A stretch of DNA of 64,000 bases from Strigamia acuminata (taxonomy: Eukaryota; Arthropoda; Chilopoda; Geophilomorpha; Linotaeniidae): positions 6,510,001 to 6,574,000 of the forward strand of contig OX442322.1 of assembly GCA_949358305.1 (NCBI GenBank), written 5' to 3'. Each line of letters begins with the position of its first letter. Position 1 is the first letter of the stretch. The position numbers and the translations under genes were made by a program. Below are positions 53,193 to 63,393 of the stretch, one piece after another. Below the pieces are notes generated by a model, which saw only the letters and a list, made by a program, of their open reading frames with translations, did not search any database and had not been told where the DNA came from.

Positions 53193-56100
53193 AAAAAACC
53201 AGAGTAGTACATTGTCCTCAGAAATAGAAAATGAGATTGTGATTGCTCCGCCGAGGAAAAGAACAAATTACTAGAAGTAATTTCCGGAATCAAGCACGTT
53301 TTTCGGGACAAAGTTGGTTGTACGAACCTTACTAAGCATAAAATTACGTTTAAAAAGGACGCGAAATGGAAAAAACAACCGTTTCGCATGTACAATCCAG
53401 CTAAAATTGCGATTATGACCAAACTAGTTGAAGAGCTAGAAGCAGAGAATCTCATTGAGAAATCTACGGGACCTTACATAAGTCATCCCGTAATAGTTGC
53501 CAAACCAAATGGCACATATAGGTTATGTATTGATTTCTGATGGCTAAATGCGATCACCGAAATCAATGCAATCCAAATGCCCAGTATTGATTTGCTCATG
53601 CACAATACTAACCAGGCAAAGTACTTCACCTCACTTGACCTTACAAAAGGATATTATCAAGTAGAGATGGAAGACGAAGATAAGCAGAAAACTGCTTTCT
53701 ATACTCCGAAAGGCAACTATCAATTTGTACGTATGCCATTTGGGTTATGTAACGCACCATGTACATTTCAAGCCCTAATGGAACAAGTTATGGGTGACGC
53801 GTTATATAAACACGCATTAGTCTATTTAGACGATGTAATTATCTTTTCTCAGACCTGGGACCAACACCTCGGTCACATTAAAGATGTCTTAGAACGACTA
53901 GACAAAGCAAACTTGTCCGTAAATAAAGAAAAGTCTAAGTTCGGCAGAACTACGCTAAAATTTTTGGGACATTTAATCACTCCGAATGGATTGGCCCCGG
54001 ATCCTGACAAAATCGCGTCAGTACGAAAATTTCCAACCCCAAAAACATCGAAAGATGTTCAAAGGTTTCACGGGTTGGCAAATTTCTTTAGGAAGTTTAT
54101 TTCTAACCACGGTGAAATTGCTACTCCACTGACTAGCATAATGCATGAGAAAGCAACCTTTGTCTGGGGACAAGAGCAAATGGACGCTTTCGAAAGAATT
54201 AAAGACATCTTATGCGACGAAACTCAAGTTTTGTTAATGCCTAACATGCTCGAACCCTTTGTGATTCTAACAGACGCTTCACATTCAGGATTAGGAGCGG
54301 TGTTATGCCAAGATGTGGACTTTCTTGACAAAAACAAGGACAAATGGATTAAAACTCCAAGACCCGTAGCTTACGCTAGTCGCGTACTTCGAGGAGCCGA
54401 GCAACGTTACACTACTCCCGAACTAGAGTGTCTAGCGGTAGTATGGGCTGTAGAACGTTTCCGACCCTACATAGAATACACGTCATTCACCTTGGAGTCA
54501 GATGCAGAAGCCTTAAAATGGCTAATGGGAACGCCAGAACCTTCTGGTCGTTTTGGCCGATGGGCAATTAAACTGCAATGCGGCGCCTTTAAAATTAAGT
54601 ATCGTCGTGGTACTCAAAATCAAGTCGCAGACGCATTTTCAAGAGCTCCTTTGAGTATTGAAGACATTCCGAAGGATGATTATATCGAACCCACAGAAAT
54701 AACTCAATTCTGGCCCGAGTGGGACGGAAATAAAGAAGTTACTCGTAGAGAAGAACCAAAACCCTGTCAGTTCTTAACAAACGTGTCAGTAAAGTTTGAT
54801 TATTCCAAAAAATTAAATAATTCTTTGGAAAAGGGGGAGAAAGGTCATGTAGAACCAGAAACTTTATTTAGTGCGTTAACCGAAGTACTAAGTATAGTTC
54901 CTCCTACCAGAGCAGAAATCATCGAAGCTCAGCTCAAAGACTATGAATGTAGAAAAATAATAACTCATCTAAAATTAGATGAAGTTGAGCAAAAGAAAAA
55001 TAAGAAAACTAAGCGATGGATGAAAGACATCAAAGGCTACCAACTAGATTTCAAAGAAAATCATGATAATGAAGATGAGAATAGTAATGATTCTGAAATG
55101 TTAATCTTTTTCAAACCAACATTTGAAGAAGAATTAAATGATTCCGGCAACGGATTTAAAGCGGTGATTCCACCTTCGTTAGTACGACGAGTGTTGTTCG
55201 CATGCCACGGACATCCGTTAAGTGGACACGCGGGGATGAGTAAAACGCTCGAACGAGCGAAACTCATCTATTATTGGCCTAAAATGAGCAAAGACACGTG
55301 TAATTATGTTCGTAGTTGTGTTCATTGCCAACAATACAAACCTAGTCAACACCGCAAACACAGAGCGAGTTATACTCCTCACAATATGGCACAGCCATGG
55401 GAAGTTCTTTGTTTAGACTTCATGGGTCCCAAACCCGCTGGTCAATACCAACATAAATATATTTTAGTAGGAATCGATCAATGTACTAAATGGGTAGAAT
55501 TAGCCCCATTAAGCAAAGCTTCAAGTGAAGCAATTATAACAAAGTTAGGTGATATCGTACATAGATGGGGATACCCCAGGAAAATTATCAGTGATAATGG
55601 AAAACAGTTCGCATCCACCATCTATGAGGGTTTCTGCAAAAGGCATAACATTAAAATGACTCATATAAGTCCTTATCATGCTCAGGCCAACCCCACAGAA
55701 CGAGCAAACAGAGATATCAAAATAATGCTTGCGATTTATTCTGATGTGCACTCTCACTGGCCACGTTTTCTGAATGAATTTGCATTTGCATCCAGAACGG
55801 CAAAATCCGAAGCAACCGGATCGACGCCATTTTTATTAAATACAGGAAGAATAGTAACACTACCTTTCGACCCGCGAATTATTCAACACGCGAATAAATT
55901 CGATAAAAATAACCCTGAGGAATTCGTGTTTAATTTACTCGGGATTTTACGGAGAGCACACCAAGAAATGCACCGTAGGATCCAACTAAATTACGAGAAA
56001 CACGACAGAATTCACCGTAATAAATTTCATATTTGCAAATATGAAGTAGGTGATTTAGTCTGGAAGAATACACATATTCTTTCCAATCAAGACAAAGGTA

Positions 56101-56591
56101 TTACTAAAGGATTTGCGGAAAAACGAGACGGACCGTGGGAAATCACGGCCGTATTAACAGGAGGTGCATACGCCTTACGAAAATTATTAGATGATTCAAT
56201 TGAACCATCAATAAATACGGATGATCTCACCCCGTATATCTCTTCATACCCGATTGAGACATGGACTCTGGGTCAGAAAAAAGGAAAACTGGAAGATCAT
56301 CCAAACCCTGATTGGATGTCGTCAAATTCCGAATTTAACGAGTCTAATTCACAAGAATTAGATAATCAAGATATGGAAGAAACCCCTCGTGAAAATCTTG
56401 AACAAGAAGAAAGATTAATTCCTACCTCAAATGAAAATGGAAACGAGATTATCGATCCACGAAGTAATAACTCAAATAAACGGAAGCGAACAGCTGACCT
56501 TCCGGAGATAATCTCGAGACCGAAAAGAACTTCGAAGCCAAATCCGAAATATACAACGGATTTTGTACAGATGATTCAAGAACGTCATTAA
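53159..56591 (+). pseudogene. pol: Pol of the G3 element, protease deleted
   Basis: After the slippery site about 30 codons of the Pol N-terminus remain. Near 53250 a deletion, estimated at about 0.8 kb against G2, removes the whole protease region and shifts the frame; coding resumes from 53253 just before RT. A TGA at 53538-53540 replaces an Arg codon in Tyr/Phe-Arg-Trp-Leu-Asn. From 53541 to 56591 the frame is open: RT with Tyr-Leu-Asp-Asp near 53830, RNase H, integrase His/Cys motif and DDE residues, and basic tail. RT and integrase would be complete if translated, but no protease can be made. Confidence 0.92.
54827..54844 (+). promoter_or_regulatory. Candidate central polypurine tract (G3)
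   Basis: GGAAAAGGGGGAGAAAGG in pol between RNase H and integrase, the same place as in G1 and G2. Confidence 0.45.
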
Positions 56592-57182
56592 AAGATTCTA
56601 AATATAAAAGAATATTCTAAAAAGATATTGATTTAATTCAGATATTGAATATTCAAATCGAAATTCGCGAAGTCACCTGATAAATTATGACCCCGGGTGA
56701 AGAGTAAAAGATTCGTTCTATATTCAGTCTTCTAACACACACGTGAGAGAAGAAGAACTTCGTCGAATTCAACAAAAATCACGGTCAAACGCGTTGACAT
56801 TGTTAGCTATTAATCAACGAATACAGGTATTATGATTATGCATATAAAGTTATATATATATATCATGAAATTTCTTTGAATATTCGAAGAAATACGAACC
56901 AGCGGAATTCGTTTATTAGCGGCGGAGGATTTGAAAGCCACGTGCTCTAAACTCCAAGTTGTCGTTGAGGCGACTACACGCATAATTCCACAAGATACGC
57001 TTTTAAAGGAAGCAGGACATTTTCGTAAGTTCGATAAAATTATCAATACACGAAAATATAAAATTATAACGAGTTATAATTATAAAATTCGTAAATTCAG
57101 TTACGCGTTTTCTCAATAGAGGGCGCGCGCATACAAAAGTAGTGCAAATAAAACTAAAAACGTTCTCTATATTTGTAGAATT
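56592..57182 (+). other. G3 pol to ORF3 spacer
   Basis: Non-coding, 591 bp. From 57026 it is the donor-like counterpart of the chimera. It holds the CTCF-like TCAATAGAGGGCGCGC (57113-57128) and the acceptor-like ATATTTGTAG (AG at 57177-57178). Confidence 0.65.
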
Positions 57183-58793
57183 ATGGTCAAGAAGATACCG
57201 ATTAAAAAGCGGCGAATTGTGATCCAGTCGAGTTCTTCGGAGGAAGAGAACACGCCAACAGTCAACCCGACCATCGTAACAATCCCGGGAGCGCCAAACA
57301 CTCCTATTGTACTCGACCAAAAAGGATGGGACATCTTAACCTGGGCCCGAAACAACCCAGATGCCCTCCCAAAAGAAATTCGCCCAAAAACGGCCACACC
57401 CAAAACGGCGATGGAGGTTACCCAAGAAACCTTCATCATACCAAAAAAGGACAGTTTTTCCAAAAGCCATCCTTTACAGTCGATCCCTAAACCAAGTACG
57501 AGTCGAATGGAAGATTCGTCGACCTCTCATGAGAGAAGTCTGGACGAGATTGTCAAATTAGAGGCAAATCGAAATCCCGAGGGAAATCGCCACCAAGACA
57601 ACAAACGCAAACAGCGAGAGTACGTTCATTACGACTCGCCGCCACCCACGACTTCGCGCGAAGTAGTGTATACCCCCAGATATAATACGGCTAGAGGAAA
57701 GCGTACGTTTGTGTCCACCAGAGCTCCCAAACTACAACCAATGACTGCTCAACAAAGAGCAGCTAGTAAGCAAGAAAAAGCACTGCGTCGAAAAGCCGCC
57801 TGCGATCGCGACTTAGAATTGGGAATTCCACACGACAATTTGGAGCTCGCGAAGGGCGAAATACCGTGCCCTTTCTGTTTCGGGGTCGGCTGGATGTCCG
57901 GCTCCGGGACAGGGTGTCATTTAGCATCATGCGGGAATTGTCTCGGAACGAAACGACGATTAAAGATCCAACCCTGGAACCCAAAGTTTGTTTCGTTCGT
58001 GATTAAAGGGTTGTTCGATCCAGAACCCCGAAAATGGGCAACCTGCCACCTTTGTAAAGCTTTATTATCTAACGATGGCAAAGCGGTATACGAGGATCCC
58101 GAATTTATGAATTCACGAAGAACGCCCCTTGGCCTTCAAATGGGTTTGGAAAAAATGCCAAGTGTTGTCTGCGTAGATAATGCGACCCAAACGGAAGAAG
58201 CCGCATTGGTTCCCATGCCAAATATCGCAGAACACGGGATTTCGAACGAATTCTTAATCGAACCCTACCAAGTTCCCCCGAACACCAAGATAGGACAGTT
58301 ATTCGTTTGGGAGGTCGAATACTACTACCCCATCGTAGCTCGACTTGCGATAATAATTTCTCGCCAATTGATTACGGGTCTTCCCGATCAAATAACGGTA
58401 GGATATGTAACCAGGATCATGCAAATGATCTTGAATCCACGTCGCGTTGAGGGCTTCAACATTTTGGAGCACCTTTGGAATCTGCTCGTGGGAAAAATCG
58501 CAGCTGAGATGAAAAATCAAATATGCGAAGGCTGGATCCTGGTTTTGCCCCCGGTGATTGACATCTACGAAGATCTCAAAAAGATGATCAATGAAGAAGA
58601 CGGATCGACTGATCAGCCTGAAGCAGGGGATAAAGCACCCGAGACACCCATCGTCACGGAAGTTGTTGCGACCACTGCATTCTTCATAGATCGGCAACCG
58701 GAAGAACCTCTCCCCGCCAAGAAACGTGGCAAAAGTTCCTCTTCAAAGGATAGGCAAAAGCCCGCCACGGAGACCGAAAAAGGTCAAGATTAA
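57183..58793 (+). CDS. ORF3 of the G3 element, intact
   Basis: 536 residues. A basic N-terminus with a Ser/Glu cluster is followed by Trp-Asp-Ile-Leu-Thr-Trp-Ala-Arg-Asn-Asn-Pro-Asp-Ala-Leu-Pro (about 44-58), which matches G1 and G2 ORF3. A Lys/Arg-rich helix leads to the Cys domain near residues 227-290: CPFCFGVGW, CGNCLGTK, Phe-Val-Ile-Lys-Gly, CHLC, Ala-Val-Tyr-Glu-Asp-Pro. The C-terminal half has an all-helical region (about 365-470: Glu-Val-Glu-Tyr-Tyr-Tyr-Pro-Ile ... Glu-Gly-Trp) shared with the G2 protein but not obviously with G1. There is no signal peptide or membrane anchor. Function unknown; zinc and nucleic-acid binding inferred. Confidence 0.88.
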   Translation: MVKKIPIKKRRIVIQSSSSEEENTPTVNPTIVTIPGAPNTPIVLDQKGWDILTWARNNPDALPKEIRPKTATPKTAMEVTQETFIIPKKDSFSKSHPLQSIPKPSTSRMEDSSTSHERSLDEIVKLEANRNPEGNRHQDNKRKQREYVHYDSPPPTTSREVVYTPRYNTARGKRTFVSTRAPKLQPMTAQQRAASKQEKALRRKAACDRDLELGIPHDNLELAKGEIPCPFCFGVGWMSGSGTGCHLASCGNCLGTKRRLKIQPWNPKFVSFVIKGLFDPEPRKWATCHLCKALLSNDGKAVYEDPEFMNSRRTPLGLQMGLEKMPSVVCVDNATQTEEAALVPMPNIAEHGISNEFLIEPYQVPPNTKIGQLFVWEVEYYYPIVARLAIIISRQLITGLPDQITVGYVTRIMQMILNPRRVEGFNILEHLWNLLVGKIAAEMKNQICEGWILVLPPVIDIYEDLKKMINEEDGSTDQPEAGDKAPETPIVTEVVATTAFFIDRQPEEPLPAKKRGKSSSSKDRQKPATETEKGQD

Positions 58794-59149
58794 GCTGTGT
58801 GTCGAATTTAAAAAATAGTCGTTTATTTGTTTGATTCTGTGATAAACCAAAAATATATAATATGTAACCGAAATTTACTTTAACCGAGATTTTTGTAAGA
58901 AGTGCTTCCTCGATATAAGAGAATGACTTCATGTTTATTTTTTTAATAACCAAATTATTTTTATAACCGTCTCTGTAAAAGAGAAAATAAAAACAATTTT
59001 TGAACATCCTAACGATAAGAATATGTTTATTAAAAACACTCATGGACTTTATAAATATTGAAAATAGAATATTTATCAATATGGATGAATTTGACACGAT
59101 GATATTCCTAAAGAATAACATAAAATATAAGAGTATATGTTTAGTTATT
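58794..59149 (+). other. G3 3' untranslated region
   Basis: AT-rich, non-coding, nearly identical to 48234-48589. Confidence 0.6.
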
Positions 59150-59159
59150 AAGGGGGATG
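59150..59159 (+). promoter_or_regulatory. Polypurine tract, G3 (second copy)
   Basis: AAGGGGGATG directly before the LTR start at 59160. Confidence 0.8.
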
Positions 59160-59503
59160 TGTGACAAATTAGCAATAGATGGCGCCACTAGTACTAGCGG
59201 CAAATTCAACCTCGAACTTACTATTTTATATAGAAATAGTTCACAAACATATTATTATGTTTGATACGACCAAATGTGGTTCACATCGATAATATAAAGA
59301 TATATTATCAATACTTAATAAGATAAAATAGGTATTACTGCTTTATCACCAATACATGACGAGAAACACGGTTTCGAATGTATTTCCGTTCTGTGTATCC
59401 ATTTCCTGTCCCTGGTATCCAGTTCCGGTTTATGCTAAAAGATTAGCATAATCCCAATTTGCATCTCCGTATCCACTTCCTGAGATACGAGATTGGTGGA
59501 ACT
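59160..59503 (+). repeat. G3 3' LTR, first 344 bp
   Basis: Matches 48600-48943 with one difference noticed (T for C in the CCTGTCCC stretch). It is cut just before the TATA box by the minus-strand G2-type element; the rest is presumably beyond the window. Confidence 0.92.
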
Positions 59504-60234
59504 TGTGACGATTACCTTCTGGAGATAGCAATTGCTAAACTAAAGTGTGAACTATCTGTGTGAAAATGTAAAATATGCAAACCTGATGTTTTCTCAAAAC
59601 ATATAACATTTATTCCGGTTTGAACCTTATATAAATACTATGCCTACAAGTGGCTAAAATGACGAGAAGTTAAACTATACAGTTGTTTGGCAAAAGCCCT
59701 GAAATAATATCATTTGAAGGCTTCAGTCATGCAATAAGAATTTGTAACGGTCTTATTGCTGTGACGTAAAAGATGTCATCTATGAATGGCTTTGGCTTCT
59801 AAATGGTCCGGGGTTTGGTTCTAAAAGGCGTGTAAATGGTTAGGCTGGGTGGGTTATATCCGAGAGGTGCGGTTGACTTTTCTGTATCGTCACACACATC
59901 GCATCGCAGATAATTGTTGTAATCAATAATTACCGCGAGATGTAACAATGTGAGAATAAATATTCATATTAATTCTATGGAATTAATCATGATATTTTAG
60001 AGTCACAAACTTAACTAAAACTATGAAAATAAGTAAAATATATTAAAATAGCGCCGAGCTATTTTTTGCCCCGAGTGCAATCAACATCTAAGTTAGACTT
60101 AAATGTTCCGTCAAACCAATAACGAATTGAATCGAAATATCTCGCAGGAAAGGTTATCCATCGCCGGGAAATTACTCCACTCGGTCCTGGCTGGCGGGAG
60201 AGTAACCGGGAAATTACTCCGCGTCGATTACTCT

Positions 60235-60540
60235 GATAATGCGTCTGTGAAATATAAATACTCCACTCTAGATTCTACATTACCAATGCGTCTGTGAATT
60301 TTACTCCACTCTAGATTCTGCACTCTACAACGGAATGTTGGCATGAAGCTGGAGGGAGTGCGTCTGTGGGTTGTACCCCACTCTAGATACTACACTTAAA
60401 TGTGTCTGTGAATTACTCACTCTAGTTACAACATTTCTACAACGGAATGTTGGCATGAAGAGGCGGGCAGTGTGTCTGTGAGTCTTCTACCCACTCTAGA
60501 TACTTACACTAAATACAAAGTATTTCTACAACGGATTGTC
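60235..60540 (-). repeat. Expanded tandem repeat array in the G2-type LTR
   Basis: About five units of CTCTAGAT/TCTAGAGTG with TGCGTCTGTGAA, two of them carrying CTACAACGGAATGTTGGCAT and a GAAG extension. This copy-number difference is the main visible LTR length change. Confidence 0.8.
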
Positions 60541-61027
60541 GGAACGCAGAGAAGTATAATATGTGCTCAAGTAATATCAGTATCAAACAAAAACAGAACA
60601 AGAGCGAGCTATATCCGTTTTGCAGGGGGATATATACTCGGTGAGGAGAATAGCTGTTCAGTGATCCAATGGGATCACTGGGCAGTCAAATCCATCCAAT
60701 CCTAGGTCATAGGAAGTGGATACTCAGGACATAGTCTTCTACTAGGTCCAAAACAGGAACTGGATACGCAGGACACATTTTGGATTAAGTCCCTTTGACT
60801 ATAATCCAAAAGGAGTCCAACTCACAGTGGGTGATGGGGGGTGACTTCACCAGGTGTAGAGGTTGCACATAATTCAATAGAATTATGTGACAAATAAATC
60901 AACTAGCATTTAAACATCCAAAAGTATTTAAAAGTGTCTAAAGTTGCAGTGGAATAAAATATAAATAGTAATTTATATTTTATTCACTCAAAAATTGTCG
61001 AAATTTGAATTTACCGCTAAAACGCAT

Positions 61028-61044
61028 CAGCGCCATCTATTGGT
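61028..61044 (-). promoter_or_regulatory. CTCF-like motif in the G2-type LTR
   Basis: ACCAATAGATGGCGCTG on the minus strand, about 50 bp from the LTR start. Confidence 0.45.
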
Positions 61045-61093
61045 GAAGTAATCGTCCTATACTAACAAAGTGCATGACAGTGTAACCGTCACA

Positions 61094-61105
61094 AGTCCCC
61101 CTTAA
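61094..61105 (-). promoter_or_regulatory. Polypurine tract, G2-type element
   Basis: TTAAGGGGGACT on the minus strand, abutting the LTR. Confidence 0.8.
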
Positions 61106-61749
61106 ATATATGTTAATACCTGTATTAACATACTATTTATTCCGAATATCTTGAGGATCAAGACCACACTGTCATCTAGGGGACTCGAGCTGTAATCCTT
61201 GGTAAGCAAAAACCTTTATTTTATATCTTAATAGTATAAATAAAGAGTATTTCTTAATCAAATGCTTCAAAAAATATTTATTAAGGTTATAAAACTTTCA
61301 ATTATCAATAATAACTTCCATCTCTCTTTACAGGTGGACTTTCAACTGCATCAAGAAAAGGCGATAACTTAAACTAACATCAAACTCTTGTACCAAACAA
61401 ATGATTAATAAAATTTAACAATTATTTTCACAAAACTTAACTTCTCACTGGAAATATAATGATTTGCAAAATAACACTTTACACGTTAAAATTCAAGTAT
61501 TAAAATTAGTATTCATTTAAACAAACTCACATTGACTCGTAATCAAATTTTAACAAAATTGTTAATTTAAATATTAAAGATCTTTGAATTATTCACAAAA
61601 ACGGCATAAAATACACCTGAACCTGACTAAATCTTTGTTTCAACTCGGGTCAAGAAATGGAGATGGAGAAAATGGACTCGTTACTTCTGGTCTTGCCTTA
61701 AAAGGGAAGATATCGGGAAAGTAACGGATCCCGACATCGTTGACGCTTT
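61106..61749 (-). other. G2-type 3' untranslated region
   Basis: 644 bp, AT-rich, no gene seen. Confidence 0.6.
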
Positions 61750-63393
61750 CTAGTCCAACTCTTCATCCTCAATAAATCCTTCCATGGATGTAACAACTTC
61801 CGAGACGGCTGCGGGTGGAGAATTAAGTTGAATAGCTACCAATTCCGGTACTACATCTGTCTCAACGTCATGGGCCAGGGGATTCAGGAGCATTCTGTGT
61901 TGTTCCTCGGTGAATACTTCCAGGGGATCAGGCCCTCCTAACGGAATGGTGTTAGCGCTGGTTGGCTCGGAGAAAACCAAGTGATGGTCGGGTAAGCCGG
62001 AGTGCCATCCCTCACGAATCAACGGGTGTGCTGCTGCTGAGACCTGTTGCAAAATCTTACACCAAATAAAAGAGCGAGTTTGAAAAGATTCCGGCCGGGA
62101 TGGATGGAAAATCCATTGGATCACGGCCAGTGGCACGCTCAAATCTGGAATTCGGTCGTTTGAAATCGACACACTAATACGCTTAGCTGCTTCCAATAAA
62201 ATTGGGAAATAATGTTCCACTTCCGCCTTAGTTTGCTCCGTGAGCGACATGTCTGGTCTCGGCATATATGGGTGGACCAGTAAAATAACCGGTTCAGCAG
62301 CGTGGCTTGCTTCTGGGAGCGGGATAGTCGCTACAATCATGTTGTTAGTCGACGTTCCCTCTGGAGAAGCGGCGGCTTGTGGACCAGAATCGGATGCAAC
62401 CGGCGGAGAATCAGACGCAATAACTGACGTTGGAAGGTTTTCTGCCGAGGCAACTGGAGTTCCATCAATCGCAGGGGTGGGAGTTTCCGGCTCGCGTTGT
62501 GGCTCCGTAAATCCTCCTCGTGGAGTCGAGGTGCTGGACATTTGTGCCGGGTCTACATAAATAGCCTGCTCCGGGCCCTGGTGGATGAGGCCACATTCGC
62601 GACACATCGCCCAATTGCGTGCTGTCGGCGTACTTAGCCCCTTGACGATAAATGGAAGAATTTCTTCATTCCACATGCTGGATATGGCAACGCGCTTACC
62701 ACCGTGACAGTTCACGCAGACTACGGCGTGAATGCCGGATAACAAGGACGACAACCATCCGCATCCTGCGCACAATGGGCAGAACATCAGCTTCGACTTT
62801 GGCATGATGTTAGTCCCCAAGGCGGCAGCTTCCATATCTCGAAATACGTGTTCTCTTCGCTGCTTCCGGTAACTTGGCAAATTTAGCTCCGATATCGAAC
62901 GAGCTTGCGATGTTGGGCGGGTCAGCGCTTCGGATGAAGATGCCAACGTGGACTTGGTGGGTCCTTTGGATTTGCCAGTCTTGCCTCGACTAGCGGTATC
63001 ACGCGGATTTCGTGGTCGGGCAAACTGCCTGCTGGTAGCTGGAGGCGGAGCTTCTTCAACCGATTCTTCTTCTTGTGAGAAGTCATCTTGGCGCCGTCTC
63101 CTCGAGGCAGAACGGGAGTATTGTGACGAGTCGTCAGAAAAATCCCAATTCGGCGCATCATAGGTTACAACACGCTGACTAGCTTGACGGCCTCTGGAAG
63201 GACGCGAGTCGGTCGGGCTAACACCCATGGCGGTCCTAATTCGTGGCGGTACGAGATCCGGGTTATCACGGGCCCAGTTGGCGACGAGCTCGGGGTCAGA
63301 GGAGGGATTAACAAAGCGATAATCCGTCTCTTCCGATTCTTCTGGATCCCAATGCACGTACTGTCGCTTGCTAGCACGACCTCGGCGACTCAT
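61750..63393 (-). CDS. ORF3 of the G2-type element, intact
   Basis: 547 residues from the ATG at 63393. Basic N-terminus; Val-Ala-Asn-Trp-Ala-Arg-Asp-Asn-Pro-Asp-Leu-Val-Pro near residue 35-47; Ser/Arg/Pro-rich disordered region; then the Cys domain near 200-270 with CPLCAGCGW, CVNCHGGK, Phe-Ile-Val-Lys-Gly, CREC and Ala-Ile-Tyr-Val-Asp-Pro; a Pro/Ser/Thr linker; and a helical C-terminal region (Glu-Val-Glu-His-Tyr-Phe-Pro-Ile ... Glu-Gly-Trp) shared with G3. No signal peptide or membrane helix. On the transcript an ATG-Gln-TGA mini-frame starts five bases upstream and its TGA overlaps the ORF3 ATG. A weaker acceptor-like TTTTCTTGAAG precedes it. Confidence 0.87.
   Translation of the reverse strand: MSRRGRASKRQYVHWDPEESEETDYRFVNPSSDPELVANWARDNPDLVPPRIRTAMGVSPTDSRPSRGRQASQRVVTYDAPNWDFSDDSSQYSRSASRRRRQDDFSQEEESVEEAPPPATSRQFARPRNPRDTASRGKTGKSKGPTKSTLASSSEALTRPTSQARSISELNLPSYRKQRREHVFRDMEAAALGTNIMPKSKLMFCPLCAGCGWLSSLLSGIHAVVCVNCHGGKRVAISSMWNEEILPFIVKGLSTPTARNWAMCRECGLIHQGPEQAIYVDPAQMSSTSTPRGGFTEPQREPETPTPAIDGTPVASAENLPTSVIASDSPPVASDSGPQAAASPEGTSTNNMIVATIPLPEASHAAEPVILLVHPYMPRPDMSLTEQTKAEVEHYFPILLEAAKRISVSISNDRIPDLSVPLAVIQWIFHPSRPESFQTRSFIWCKILQQVSAAAHPLIREGWHSGLPDHHLVFSEPTSANTIPLGGPDPLEVFTEEQHRMLLNPLAHDVETDVVPELVAIQLNSPPAAVSEVVTSMEGFIEDEELD

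Larger units (their letters stand above)
50252..59503 (+). mobile_element. G3 retrotransposon, internal part plus cut 3' LTR
   Basis: With the LTR at 48600-50249 as its 5' end, this unit has leader, intact gag, pol lacking the protease, intact ORF3, PPT and the first 344 bp of its 3' LTR, which is interrupted by another insertion at 59503. Confidence 0.9.
59504..61093 (-). repeat. G2-type 3' LTR, minus strand
   Basis: 1590 bp, starting TGTGACGGTT at 61093 and ending CGTCACA at 59504 on the minus strand. CTCF-like motif 61028-61044, TATATAT near 60631-60637. It is longer than the LTR at 37682 partly because the repeat array at 60235-60540 has more units. Confidence 0.92.

Noticed and set aside
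37678-59503. AACT before both G2-type LTRs (37678-37681 and 59500-59503) as evidence of a linked or inverted pair
   Set aside because: Relative to element orientation the two flanks are AACT and AGTT, so they cannot be the two ends of one insertion; a four-base match is likely chance.
60235-60540. CRISPR-like array
   Set aside because: The repeats are degenerate, lie inside a eukaryotic LTR, and have no unique regular spacers or cas genes.
62240-62560. 106-codon + strand frame opposite the G2-type ORF3
   Set aside because: Antisense shadow of a well-supported gene.
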